The notes under the pieces are model-generated. The model saw nothing but the letters and a program-made list of their open reading frames with translations, was not told the origin of the DNA and searched no databases. The position numbers were made by a program, and so were the translations under genes. Below, piece after piece: positions 1 through 9,700 of a DNA stretch of 64,000 bases. The DNA lies in NCBI GenBank assembly GCA_035606235.1, contig DATNFU010000015.1:6794-70793 (forward strand), read 5' to 3'. Every line of letters starts with the position of its first letter. The first letter of the stretch is position 1. The DNA comes from 66-474 sp035606235. GTDB lineage: Bacteria > Pseudomonadota > Gammaproteobacteria > Xanthomonadales > Rhodanobacteraceae.

Positions 1-1189
1 TCAGAACCATTTGCGCGCCAACTGGCGCGGCCTGTTTACCCGCCAGGCGGTCGGCTTCGTGTTGGGCGGCAGCGCGCTGCTGGTGCTGTATTACGCCTTC
101 CCGCCCGCCTACATCGGCCGCGGCGTGCTGGGCATTTCGCTGGTCGTGGGCTTTGTTGCGGTGGCGGCGTTCCGGGTGGTGTTCCTCAATCTGATCGACG
201 CGAATCTGTTCAAGCGGCGGGTGTTGGTGCTGGGCGCCGGCACACGCGCCGCGCAGATCGCGCAACGCATGCGGCGGCGTTCGGATTGCCGCGGCTTCCG
301 CATTCTCGGATATGTGCAGATGGGTGATGAACCCGTGCGGATCCCCGCCAACAAGTTGCTGCGGCCGCATCAGCCCTTGCTGGCGTGGTTGCAGCGCATG
401 CAGATCGATGAAATCGTGGTCGGCCCGGACGATCGCCGCTGCGGTCTGCCGATGACGGAACTGCTGGAATGCAAGCAATCGGGCATCGCCGTGGTCGAGT
501 TGGCCGATTTCTTCGAGCGCGAGTCGGGCCAGATCAGGATGAATCTGGCCAACCCTTCGTGGCTGGTGTTCTCGGATGGCTTCGATTCCTCGCCGCTGCG
601 CCGGTTGATCAAGCGCAGCTTCGATCTCGCCGTCGCGATGATCGTGCTGACCCTGACCTGGCCCTTGATGCTGGCCGTAGCGCTGGCGATCCGCATCGAA
701 TCCGGGGCGGGAGCGCCGGTGCTGTATCGGCAGGAACGCGTAGGCGAACGCGGGCGAACTTTTTTCCTGGTGAAGTTCCGCAGCATGGGAACCGACGCCG
801 AGCTGGACGGCGTGGCGCGCTTTGCACGACCCAATGACGACCGGGTGACGCGCGTGGGCCGCTTCATCCGCAAGGCTCGGCTGGACGAATTGCCGCAACT
901 GTGGAACGTGCTGCACGGCGACATGAGCTTCATCGGCCCGCGACCGGAACGCCCGCAATTCGTGGACGACTTCAACGCACGGATCCGCTATTACCCGTTG
1001 CGCCATTGCGTGAAGCCCGGACTCACCGGTTGGGCGCAATTGCGTTACGCCTACGGCGCGTCGCAGGAGGACGCCGAAGAAAAGCTGAAGTTCGACCTGT
1101 TCTATGTCAAGAATCACAACCTGATGTTCGACCTGATGATCCTGATCCAGACGGTCGAGGTCGTGTTGTTCGGGCGCGGCGCGCGATGA
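1..1189 (+). CDS. Undecaprenyl-phosphate sugar transferase, EpsB/PEP-CTERM-associated type (5' partial)
   Basis: This is a membrane phosphosugar transferase that would start EPS repeat units by moving a sugar-1-phosphate onto undecaprenyl phosphate. The frame is open to the left edge. The first in-frame start-like codon is a TTG at 11, so the true start lies upstream; the family is about 440-460 residues and roughly 390 are visible. There are hydrophobic segments near the left end, a Rossmann-like CoA-binding stretch (VLVLGAGTRAAQIA), and a C-terminal bacterial sugar transferase domain with a membrane hairpin followed by YRQERVGERG, VKFRSM, RLDELPQLWNVL, GPRPERP and KPGLTGWAQ. These C-terminal motifs are diagnostic for the PglC/WbaP/EpsB superfamily. 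The N-terminal half fits the EpsB-like subgroup. The sugar specificity cannot be read from the sequence. Confidence 0.9.
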   Translation, partial: QNHLRANWRGLFTRQAVGFVLGGSALLVLYYAFPPAYIGRGVLGISLVVGFVAVAAFRVVFLNLIDANLFKRRVLVLGAGTRAAQIAQRMRRRSDCRGFRILGYVQMGDEPVRIPANKLLRPHQPLLAWLQRMQIDEIVVGPDDRRCGLPMTELLECKQSGIAVVELADFFERESGQIRMNLANPSWLVFSDGFDSSPLRRLIKRSFDLAVAMIVLTLTWPLMLAVALAIRIESGAGAPVLYRQERVGERGRTFFLVKFRSMGTDAELDGVARFARPNDDRVTRVGRFIRKARLDELPQLWNVLHGDMSFIGPRPERPQFVDDFNARIRYYPLRHCVKPGLTGWAQLRYAYGASQEDAEEKLKFDLFYVKNHNLMFDLMILIQTVEVVLFGRGAR

Positions 1190-1254
1190 ACGCGCGCGCT
1201 GGCTGCACGATCGGCGAGTGCGGCGCACGGTCGCGCGTCCGCCGCGCGTGTCTT

Positions 1255-1671
1255 TCAGAAAACCAGCAGGCCAACACCCCACAGCACCCAGCCCAGCGCG
1301 AACAACACCAGCGAGGCGAATGCCAGCCGGCGCCACGGCAGCGTGCGCCCGAGCAACGGAATCGTCGCCGCGGCATGATGCGCGTCGGCGGCCAGCCCGG
1401 ATTGCGGCGTAGCGCGCGCGCGCCGGCTGCCCGAGGCTTCCGCGCCGGGCAGGCGGCCGAAGCGGCGTTCGAAAGCGATCGCTGCGCGATAGACCGAGAT
1501 CAGATGATGCAGGGATTCAGGAGCCGCATCGGCGGCCAGCTCCGGATTGCGATCCGGATGCAGTTGCAGCATGCGGCGGCGATACGCGAGCTTGAATTCG
1601 CTCAGGCTGCACGCGCCCGGCGTCAGGCCCAGCTCCTGATAAAGCGCGATGAAATCCATGTCGTGAACCAT
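1255..1671 (-). CDS. Membrane-anchored J-domain protein
   Basis: This is a 138-residue DnaJ-type co-chaperone fragment. Residues about 6-65 form a J domain with the obligatory HPD tripeptide at 38-40 (LQLHPDRNP), preceded by a basic helix (KLAYRRRM). There is no Gly/Phe region, zinc finger or substrate-binding domain. The last about 27 residues (from RRLAFASL to VGLLVF) form one hydrophobic segment ending the protein, so it is probably tail-anchored with the J domain in the cytoplasm, where it could recruit an Hsp70. ATG at 1671 was chosen as the first start; ATG at 1659 is also possible. It is a single gene, convergent with the sugar transferase and divergent from the NRPS gene. Its partner is unknown. 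Confidence 0.8.
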   Translation of the reverse strand: MVHDMDFIALYQELGLTPGACSLSEFKLAYRRRMLQLHPDRNPELAADAAPESLHHLISVYRAAIAFERRFGRLPGAEASGSRRARATPQSGLAADAHHAAATIPLLGRTLPWRRLAFASLVLFALGWVLWGVGLLVF

Positions 1672-1833
1672 CAGCCCACCCCCGCGGCGGTTCTGAGCCA
1701 GGCCGTCCGGAGCCTGTCAGCGCACGCCGAGCCCGGCGCGACCCCAACATCTTACGCGACGGCCGGCAAAGGGCAAATGCGTACGGCTCGGCGGCGGAGC
1801 GGTTGACACGGAATCATCCGAGAGGGAGCTCAA

Positions 1834-3735
1834 GTGCGAGCGGCAATGGACAGCATGGCAACTCAGATTCCGCAGACGGCATCATCGCCCGGCACGTCCG
1901 TGCCGCCGCTATTGAAACCCTTGCAAATCCAGGCGCGCATGCGACCTTCCGCGCTTGCCCTGCGCGGCGGATCGCAATCGCTGGATTACGCCGATCTCGC
2001 CGATTCGGTCGAACGCATCGCCGCGGGTCTGCGCTCGCTGGGAGTGTGCACGGGCGATGTCGTGGCACTCGGCGCGCCACGCGAGCCGCATACGGTGGTG
2101 CTGATCCTGGCGATTCTGCGCGCCGGCGGCGTATGCATGCCGCTGGATGCGGGCCTGCCCGCGGCACGTCTGCGCGGCATGCTGGAAGATGCGCACCCAC
2201 GCTTGCTGATCGCACCGGAACATCCGCGTACGCCGTGGTCCGGCCGGGTCCCTCGTTGCGAGCGCGGCGAGCTCGAAGCCCGCGGCGTGAATGCCCAGCC
2301 TGCCCTCGTCAGCCACGCGGAGGCCGCGTATGTGCTGTTCACTTCGGGCTCCAGCGGACGGCCCAAGGGCGTGCTGATGCGCAGCGCGGCGCTCACCGCG
2401 CTGATCGACTGGCATGGGGCGCACCCGCGGCTGGGATTGCCGGCGCGCACTCTGCAATTCATGCCTTACGGGTTCGATGTGGCGTTCCATGAAATCCTGT
2501 CGACGTTCGCAACCGGCGGCACGCTGATCCTTGCCAGCGACGCCGAGCGCCGTGACCCGTGGGCGCTGCTTGCGCTGCTTGCACGCGAACGCGTCGAACG
2601 CGTGTTCCTTCCGGGCAGTGCGCTGCAAGGGCTGGCCGAAGCGGTCGCTGCCGGTGCCGAGGTTCCCTCAACCTTGCGCGATGTGATCACCGGCGGCGAA
2701 CAACTGCGCGTCACGCCGGCGCTGCGCGCGCTGTTCGCCGCCATGCCCGGCAGCGTCTTGCACAATCATTACGGCCCGACTGAAACCCACACGGTCATCG
2801 CGCACGAACTGGACGGCGATCCCGCCGCCTGGCCGGAGCTGCCGCCCATCGGCAAGCCCTTCTCGCACGTGCGCGCGCGCGTGGTCGACGCCAGGTTGAA
2901 TGCGCTCGAGCGAGGGGCGGAGGGCGAGTTGCTGCTGGGGGGTGAATGCGTGGCCGCGGGTTACCTGCATCGCGAGCGCCTGACCGCAGAACGTTTCGTC
3001 GAGCATGACGGCTTCCGCTGGTATCGCACCGGCGATCGCGTGCGCGAAAACGCCGACGGCACGCTCACCTTTCTTGGCCGGCTGGACGAGCAGATCAAAT
3101 TCGATGGGTATCGAATCGAGCCCGCCGAAATCGAAGTGGTGTTGAGCAGGCATCCCGCGGTGGCCGAAGCCGCGCTGGTGATTGCCACATCAGTACGAGG
3201 CAAACGACTGGTCGCGCATGTGGTGACGCGTGCGAATGCAACCGCTGACAGTGCGTTGCACGGGCAGTGGCGCGCGCATTGCCGGGCCCATCTGCCGGCA
3301 TGGATGGTGCCGCAGGAGTTCGTCGTGCATGCGACGCTGCCGCAGACCGCCACAGGCAAGATCGATCGCCGCGCGCTGGCGCAGGAGCAACAGGGAGCAC
3401 CGATCGCGTGGCCGGCCGACGCTTCGTTGCAGCAGCAGCTGCGGGCGCTGTGGACGCAGTTGCTGGAGCGCGCGGATCTGGACGACCACGCCAACCTGTT
3501 CGATCACGGCGCGCGTTCGCTCACCGTGGTGCGCGCGCTCACCGAGTTGCGTCGGCATGGTTTCGACGCGGTGAACGCCGCGCAGATTTACGAATATCCG
3601 ACGATCGCGGGGCAGGCTGCGTTGCTGAGCGCGGCGCCGCAAGCCGCCACCACCGGCGAGGCCGCGCGGAATCGCGGGATGCAGCAACGCGAGGCGCTGG
3701 CGCGCTTCGCGCGAAGGCCGATCAGGGAGGGCTGA
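1834..3735 (+). CDS. Stand-alone NRPS loading protein, adenylation plus carrier domain (A-PCP)
   Basis: This 633-residue protein would activate an amino acid as its adenylate and load it onto its own carrier domain. Adenylation motifs: A3 FTSGSSGRPKGV (169-180), A4 FDVAFHE (214-220), A5 NHYGPTETH (311-319), A7 YRTGD (397-401), A8 GRLDEQIKFDGYRIEP (415-430), A10 Lys509 in ATGKIDRRAL. The A4 Asp implies an alpha-amino-acid substrate. A hand-aligned specificity code reads D-V-H-F-I-G-H-T-V-K, nearest in my memory to proline-type codes; this is tentative. The carrier motif is HGARSL with Ser562, an Arg replacing the usual Asp/His. There is no condensation or thioesterase domain, so it must hand its substrate to another protein. 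GTG 1834 is favoured because GAGGGAG at 1822-1828 sits 5 bases upstream; ATG 1846 is the alternative. It is followed after 2 bases by the PKS-NRPS gene. Confidence 0.9.
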   Translation: MRAAMDSMATQIPQTASSPGTSVPPLLKPLQIQARMRPSALALRGGSQSLDYADLADSVERIAAGLRSLGVCTGDVVALGAPREPHTVVLILAILRAGGVCMPLDAGLPAARLRGMLEDAHPRLLIAPEHPRTPWSGRVPRCERGELEARGVNAQPALVSHAEAAYVLFTSGSSGRPKGVLMRSAALTALIDWHGAHPRLGLPARTLQFMPYGFDVAFHEILSTFATGGTLILASDAERRDPWALLALLARERVERVFLPGSALQGLAEAVAAGAEVPSTLRDVITGGEQLRVTPALRALFAAMPGSVLHNHYGPTETHTVIAHELDGDPAAWPELPPIGKPFSHVRARVVDARLNALERGAEGELLLGGECVAAGYLHRERLTAERFVEHDGFRWYRTGDRVRENADGTLTFLGRLDEQIKFDGYRIEPAEIEVVLSRHPAVAEAALVIATSVRGKRLVAHVVTRANATADSALHGQWRAHCRAHLPAWMVPQEFVVHATLPQTATGKIDRRALAQEQQGAPIAWPADASLQQQLRALWTQLLERADLDDHANLFDHGARSLTVVRALTELRRHGFDAVNAAQIYEYPTIAGQAALLSAAPQAATTGEAARNRGMQQREALARFARRPIREG

Positions 3736-3737
3736 AC

Positions 3738-6700
3738 ATGAGCGCAGGCCATCTGGAAGGCGTCGCGATCGTCGGCATGGCTGGCCGCTTCCCCGGCGCG
3801 CGCAACATCAATGAGTTCTGGGACAACCTGCTCGCCGGTCGCGAGAGCATCAGCCGCTTCACGCCGGAACAACTCGATGCCTCGGTGCCCGCTGAACTGC
3901 GTGAACATCCGCGCTATGTCGCGGCGCGCGGAGTAATAGCCGATGCCGACCGCTTCGACGCGGCGTTTTTCGGCATACCGCCGCGCGAGGCGTTGTTGAT
4001 CGATCCGCAGCAGCGCGTATTCCTGGAATTGTGCTGGAACGCGCTGGAACATGCGGGAACCGTTCCCCGGCGCTTCCCCGGCAGCATCGGCGTGTACGCC
4101 GGCACTTCCACCAATACTTATCGCAAGTTGGTCGAGTCGCGCGCGGATTTGCTGCGGGCGGCCGGAGAATTCGCGACGATGCTGGCCAACGAGAAGGATT
4201 ACGTGGCCACGCGCGTGGCGCATCGGCTGGATCTGCATGGGCCGGCGCTGAGCATTCATACCGCGTGTTCGACATCGCTGGTCGCGATCGCGCAAGCCTG
4301 GTACGCACTGATGAGCTGGCAATGCGATCTGGCGCTGGCCGGCGGCATCAATATCGTGGTGCCACAGGAATCGGGTTACCTGCCGGTCGAGGGCGGCATG
4401 GAATCCGGCGACGGACATTGCAGGCCGTTCAACGCGCAAGCCAGCGGCACCGTGTTTTCCTCGGGCGGCGCGGTGGTCGCGCTGAAGCGGTTGAGCGACG
4501 CGCTCGAGAACGGCGACACGATCTGGGCGGTGTTGCGTGGCGTGGCGGTCAACAATGACGGTGGTGAAAAGGCCAGCTTCAGCGCGCCCAGCGTGCGTGG
4601 CCAGACCGCGGTGATCCGGCAGGCGCTCGGCTGCGCGGGCGTGAGCGCGGAGTCGATCGGCTACATGGAAGCGCACGGCACCGGTACGCCATTGGGCGAT
4701 CCGATCGAGGTCACGGCGCTTACGCGGGCTTACGCGCAAGACACCCAGGCGCGGCAATATTGCTGGCTTGGTTCGGTGAAGGGCAACATCGGCCATCTGT
4801 TCGCCGCGGCCGGCGTGGCCGGGCTGATCAAGGCGTGCCTGAGCCTGCACTACGGCCGGATCCCGGCGACCTTGCATTATGTAGACGGCAATCCGGAGAT
4901 CGATTTCGCTGCCAGTCCGTTCAAGGTTGCCAACCATTCCATCGAGTGGCCGCGTGGCGCGACGCCTCGCCGAGCCGCGGTCAGTTCGTTCGGCGTGGGC
5001 GGCACCAACGCCCATGTGATTCTGGAGGAAGCGCCCGAGACGGCCTCGCGCGCGGTGCCCGCGAGCGGCGAGTCAAGGCCCGCGCTGCTGGTGCTCTCGG
5101 CCAAAGACGAGGCCGCACTGGATCGCCGCGCCGCTGAGCTCGCGCCAACACTGCTTGATCATCGCGACGAGGATTTGCCGGATATCGCCGCGACGCTCGC
5201 GCTCGGGCGCGAGCCGATGCGCGTGCGCGGCGCGGTGGTGGCGCGCACGCTCGAGCAGGCGTGCGAGCGGCTGTCGAAAATCGGCGGCCATCACGCGGAC
5301 GCCAAGCCGCGCGTGGTCTTCCTGTTTCCGGGGCAAGGTTCCCAGCACGCCGGCATGGCGCGCGAACTGCTGGCGAGCGAGCCGGTGTTTCGCGAGACGT
5401 TCGAGCATTGTTGCGCGCTGGCTTCGCGGCACCTTGGCCGCGATCTGCAAAAACTTGTGCTGCCTGCGCCGGAAGACGAGCGGGCCGCGCAGGCCGCCCT
5501 GGCCGAAACGCGTTACACACAGCCGGCATTGTTCGCGGTCGAATACGCGCTGGCCGAATGGTGGGAATCGATTGGCATACGCGCGGACGCGATGATCGGC
5601 CATAGCAGCGGCGAATATGTGGCGGCGTGTCGCGCCGGCGTGTTCACGCTGGAGCAAGCGATTGCGCTGGTAGTGGCGCGCGCGGCGGCCATGTATGCAC
5701 AGCCGCGGGGCGCGATGCTGGCCTTGCGCGCAGGTCTCAAGGACCTGCCGCCGCAGTTGCCGGGCGAAGTGGAAGTGGCGGCGGTTAACGCGCCGGCACT
5801 GACGGTGCTGGCCGGCATCGAATCGGCAATCGAAAATTGCGCAACGCGACTGACCGAAGCCGGCATCGCCAGCACCCGTCTTCAGGTCAGCCACGCGTTC
5901 CATTCCGCCCTGATGGACGGGGCGCTGCCGGTGTTTCGTCGCGCCTTCGATGAGTTGCAACCCGCATCGCCGCAGCGCGTGTTGTATTCGTGCGTCAGCG
6001 GCTTGCCGATGGAAAGCAGCCAAGCCACTGCGGCCGACTATTGGTGCGAGCAACTGCGCAAGCCGGTGCGCTTCGCCGATGCCCTGCAGCACGCCTTGAG
6101 TGAGGCCGACGGAACGTGTCTGTGCCTTGAAGTGGGACCGGCGCAGGCGCTGACCGGGTTGGCGCGCGGCATGCTCGCCGGGCGTGGTGCGGCCATCGCT
6201 TCGCTCGGACCCGCGGCGCAACCCGGGGATGCGGCCGAACACCTGCAACGCGCGCTGGGCGAGGCCTGGAAGGCTGGCTGCGAGCCGGATTGGGAGCGCT
6301 ATTTTTCAGGGCGGGCACCCCGTCGCGTTCCGCTGCCCGGCTATCCGTTCCAGGGCGAACGCTACTGGATCGAGCCAGAGAGCCAAGCGGTTCCGATTGG
6401 CACCGTGCTCGCGCATCGTGCCGATGCGAACGTCGCGAGTCCGCAACAACCGGTGCCTTGCCTGGACGCGAGTGTTGCATCGGCGGCGCCAGGCCCGACT
6501 CCGCTGATTGCCGAATTGCGTGAGATGTTCGCCAACATGAGCGGCCTGCCGGTCGCCGCGGAACAGGATCATGTCAGCTTCCTCGAACTCGGCCTGGATT
6601 CGCTGGCGCTGACGCAGGCGGCGTTGGAAATCGAGCGTCGCTATGGCGTGCAGCTCAAATTCCGCCGCCTGCTCGAGGATCTGGACAGCATCGCCAAACT

Positions 6701-9700
6701 GGCGGCGATGCTGCAAGTCGGGCGGCCGGCGCAACCGGCTCCGGCGGTCGCTGCGGAAAGCGCACCGGCAGCGGCGCCGCTTGCGCAGCATTCACTGCTG
6801 CGGCAACTGCTGCAAAACCAGAAGGTGCTGATTGATCAGCAAGCCGAACTGCAACGCGCGCTGCGCGCCCAACTCGGCGCGGACACAACCGCAGCTCCAG
6901 CCCAGTCGATGGAATTGGGTTTGACGGATGCGCAGATGGAGAAATGGCTCACCGGCCAATACGGCGGGGTGTCCAACCTCTGCTACAACGAATCATTCCT
7001 GCTGACGCTGGAGGGTCCACTGGATCGCAGCGCGCTGGAGCAAGCGTTGCAGCATGTGATCGCCCGCCATGAGGCTTTCACGTTGTCGTTCGCGCCCGAT
7101 GGCAGCGTCCAGCGCATCGGCGCGGTCGCGCCGCCGCCATTGCAATTCGTCGATCTCGCCGGAAGCGATGCGGAGGCGAAGCTGGAAGCGCAGTCGGCGT
7201 ATGCGCTCAAGCAGCCGTTCGATCTCGAACGCGCACCGCTCATCCGCACGCAACTGCTGCGGCTGGGACCCGAGCACCACGCGCTGATGGTCACCGTGCA
7301 TCACCTGGTGTCGGACGGTTGGTCGGAGGCGGTGCTGCTGGAAGAACTGGCGCACAGCTACAACGCGTTCGCCGCCTGTGAGCGGCCCGCATTGCCGCCG
7401 GCGGAATCCTGGCACGCCTATGTGCTGGCCGAGCGTGCGCGGCGGCGCGGCGCGCAACCGCAGCTCGAGTACTGGCAACGCGTATACGCGAGCGTGCCCG
7501 AACCGTTGGCATTGCCTACCGACCGCGCGACGTCGCCCGCGGCCAGACTGGATTTCGCGGCCGCAGGGGTACGTCACGAGTTCCCGCGCGAGTTGGCCGA
7601 TTCGCTGCGCCGCCATGCGCGCAAAGGCGGCGTGACCTTGGGCAGTCTGTTGCTGGCCGGCCTCAGCGTTCTGCTGGCGCGACTGTCGGGACAGCGCGAC
7701 TTCGCGATCGGCGTGCCGTTCGCGGGGCAAGCGCTGGCCGGCTATCGCAATCTCATCGGCGATGGTGTGAACACGCTGCCTTTGCGGTTCGCGCTGGAAG
7801 ACAGCATGCCGTTCGGCGAGTGGATGCGCGCCGTGCACCGCAATCTGCTGGACGCCGCCGAGAACCAGGATCTCACCGTGTACACCCTGCTGCACACGCT
7901 CGAATTGCCAGGCGGCAGCGAGCGACCGCACTTGGCCGACATAATCTTCAGTCTCAAACCGCGTCTGCCGAAGGTGAATTTCTCCGGGCTGCGCCACAGC
8001 ATGCGCGATTGCCCCAAGGTAGCCTTGTTCCAGGATTTGTTTTTCCACATCAGCGACGCCGGCGAAGGCGGTCTGCTTGGACTGGATGTGTACTACCGCA
8101 CCGCATTGTTCGATGAATCCACGGTGCGTCGCTGGATCTCCCATTACGAATCCCTGCTGCGGGCCGCGATCGAACACACTGACAGTCCAGTAGCGAGCCT
8201 GCCGCTGATGACCGATGACCAGCGCCGGCAGGTGTTGCTCGGCTGGAACAACACTGCGCGCGCGTTCGATCGTGGAGCGAGCGTGCCGTCGCTGATCGCG
8301 GCGCAGGCGGCGCGCGCGCCCGAGCGGATCGCGGTGGAATGCGAAGGCCAGACGTTGAGTTATGCGCAACTGGCGCGGCGGGCGGATGCGATCGCGCGTG
8401 CGCTGCTGGCGCGCGGCGTGCAGCGCGGCGAGTTGGTCGGTGTTTGCGTGCGACGTGACCTGGAGCTGCTGCCAGCGCTGCTCGGCATCATGAAAAGCGG
8501 CGCGGCGTATGTGCCGCTGGACCCCGCTTTCCCGGCCGACCGGCTGCGTTACATGGCCGAACATTCGGGCTTGCGTCATGTCGTGGTATGGCGCGCCGAG
8601 TCCACGCCCGAAGTGGTGGCACGCGGCCGCGACCTGCTGGAGCTGGAAAATCTGCCGACCCGTCGGTATCTGTTGCGCAAGCAGTTGCCGGTGATCGGTG
8701 GCGATGACCTGGCTTATGTACTGTACACATCCGGTTCAACCGGACGCCCGAAAGGCGTGCGCATTCCGCATCGCAACCTGGTCAATTTCCTGACCAGCAT
8801 GCGCGAGCGACCGGGCATCGAAGCCGACGACGTCTTGTGTGCGGTCACCACGTTGTCATTCGACATCGCCGGGCTTGAGTTGTATCTGCCACTGATCGTC
8901 GGCGCGCGCATCGCGCTCGCCAGCGAGCGTTTGCTCGCCGATCCGCAAGGGCTGATGCAACTGATCTGCGAGCGTGGCGTGAGCCTGTTGCAGACCACGC
9001 CGTCGTTGCTGCGCCTGTTGCTGGATGGCGGTCGCATCGAGGGCATCCGCGGGCTGAAATTGCTGGTCGGCGGCGAGCCGCTGCCGCGCGATCTTGCCGA
9101 AGCCGTGTTGCCGCGCTGCCGCGAATTGTGGAATCTGTACGGGCCCACCGAAACCACCATCTGGTCCACCGCATCGCGGGTCCAGCACGGCAGCGGACCG
9201 TTGCCGCTGGGTACGCCCCTCGCCAACACGCAAATTTACGTGCTGGACGCGCGTGGTCAGCCGGTCCCGCCGGGCGTGGTCGGCGAAATCTGGATCGGTG
9301 GCGCCGGGGTGGCGGACGGATATCACGCGCGACCGGAACTCAGCGCCGAGCGGTTTGTACCCGATCCCTTCGTCGAGCGTGACGCGGCGGATCAACCGGC
9401 GCGGATGTATCGCACCGGTGATCTGGGAACCCTGCACGAAGGCGTGTTGCATTTCCACGGTCGGGTCGACGACCAGATCAAGTTGCGCGGGTATCGCATC
9501 GAGCCCGGTGATATCGAAGCCGTCGCGCTGGCGGTGCCGGGCGTGCGCGAAGCCGCGGCGGTGGCGCGTGAATTCAGTGCAACCGACAAGCGTCTGGTGC
9601 TGTATGTCGCAGGTGATGCCGACGCGGCAACAGTGCGCGAGCAGTTGCGCGGAGGCTTGCCCGCTTACATGTTGCCGCAGCATATCCAGGTTCTGCAGGC

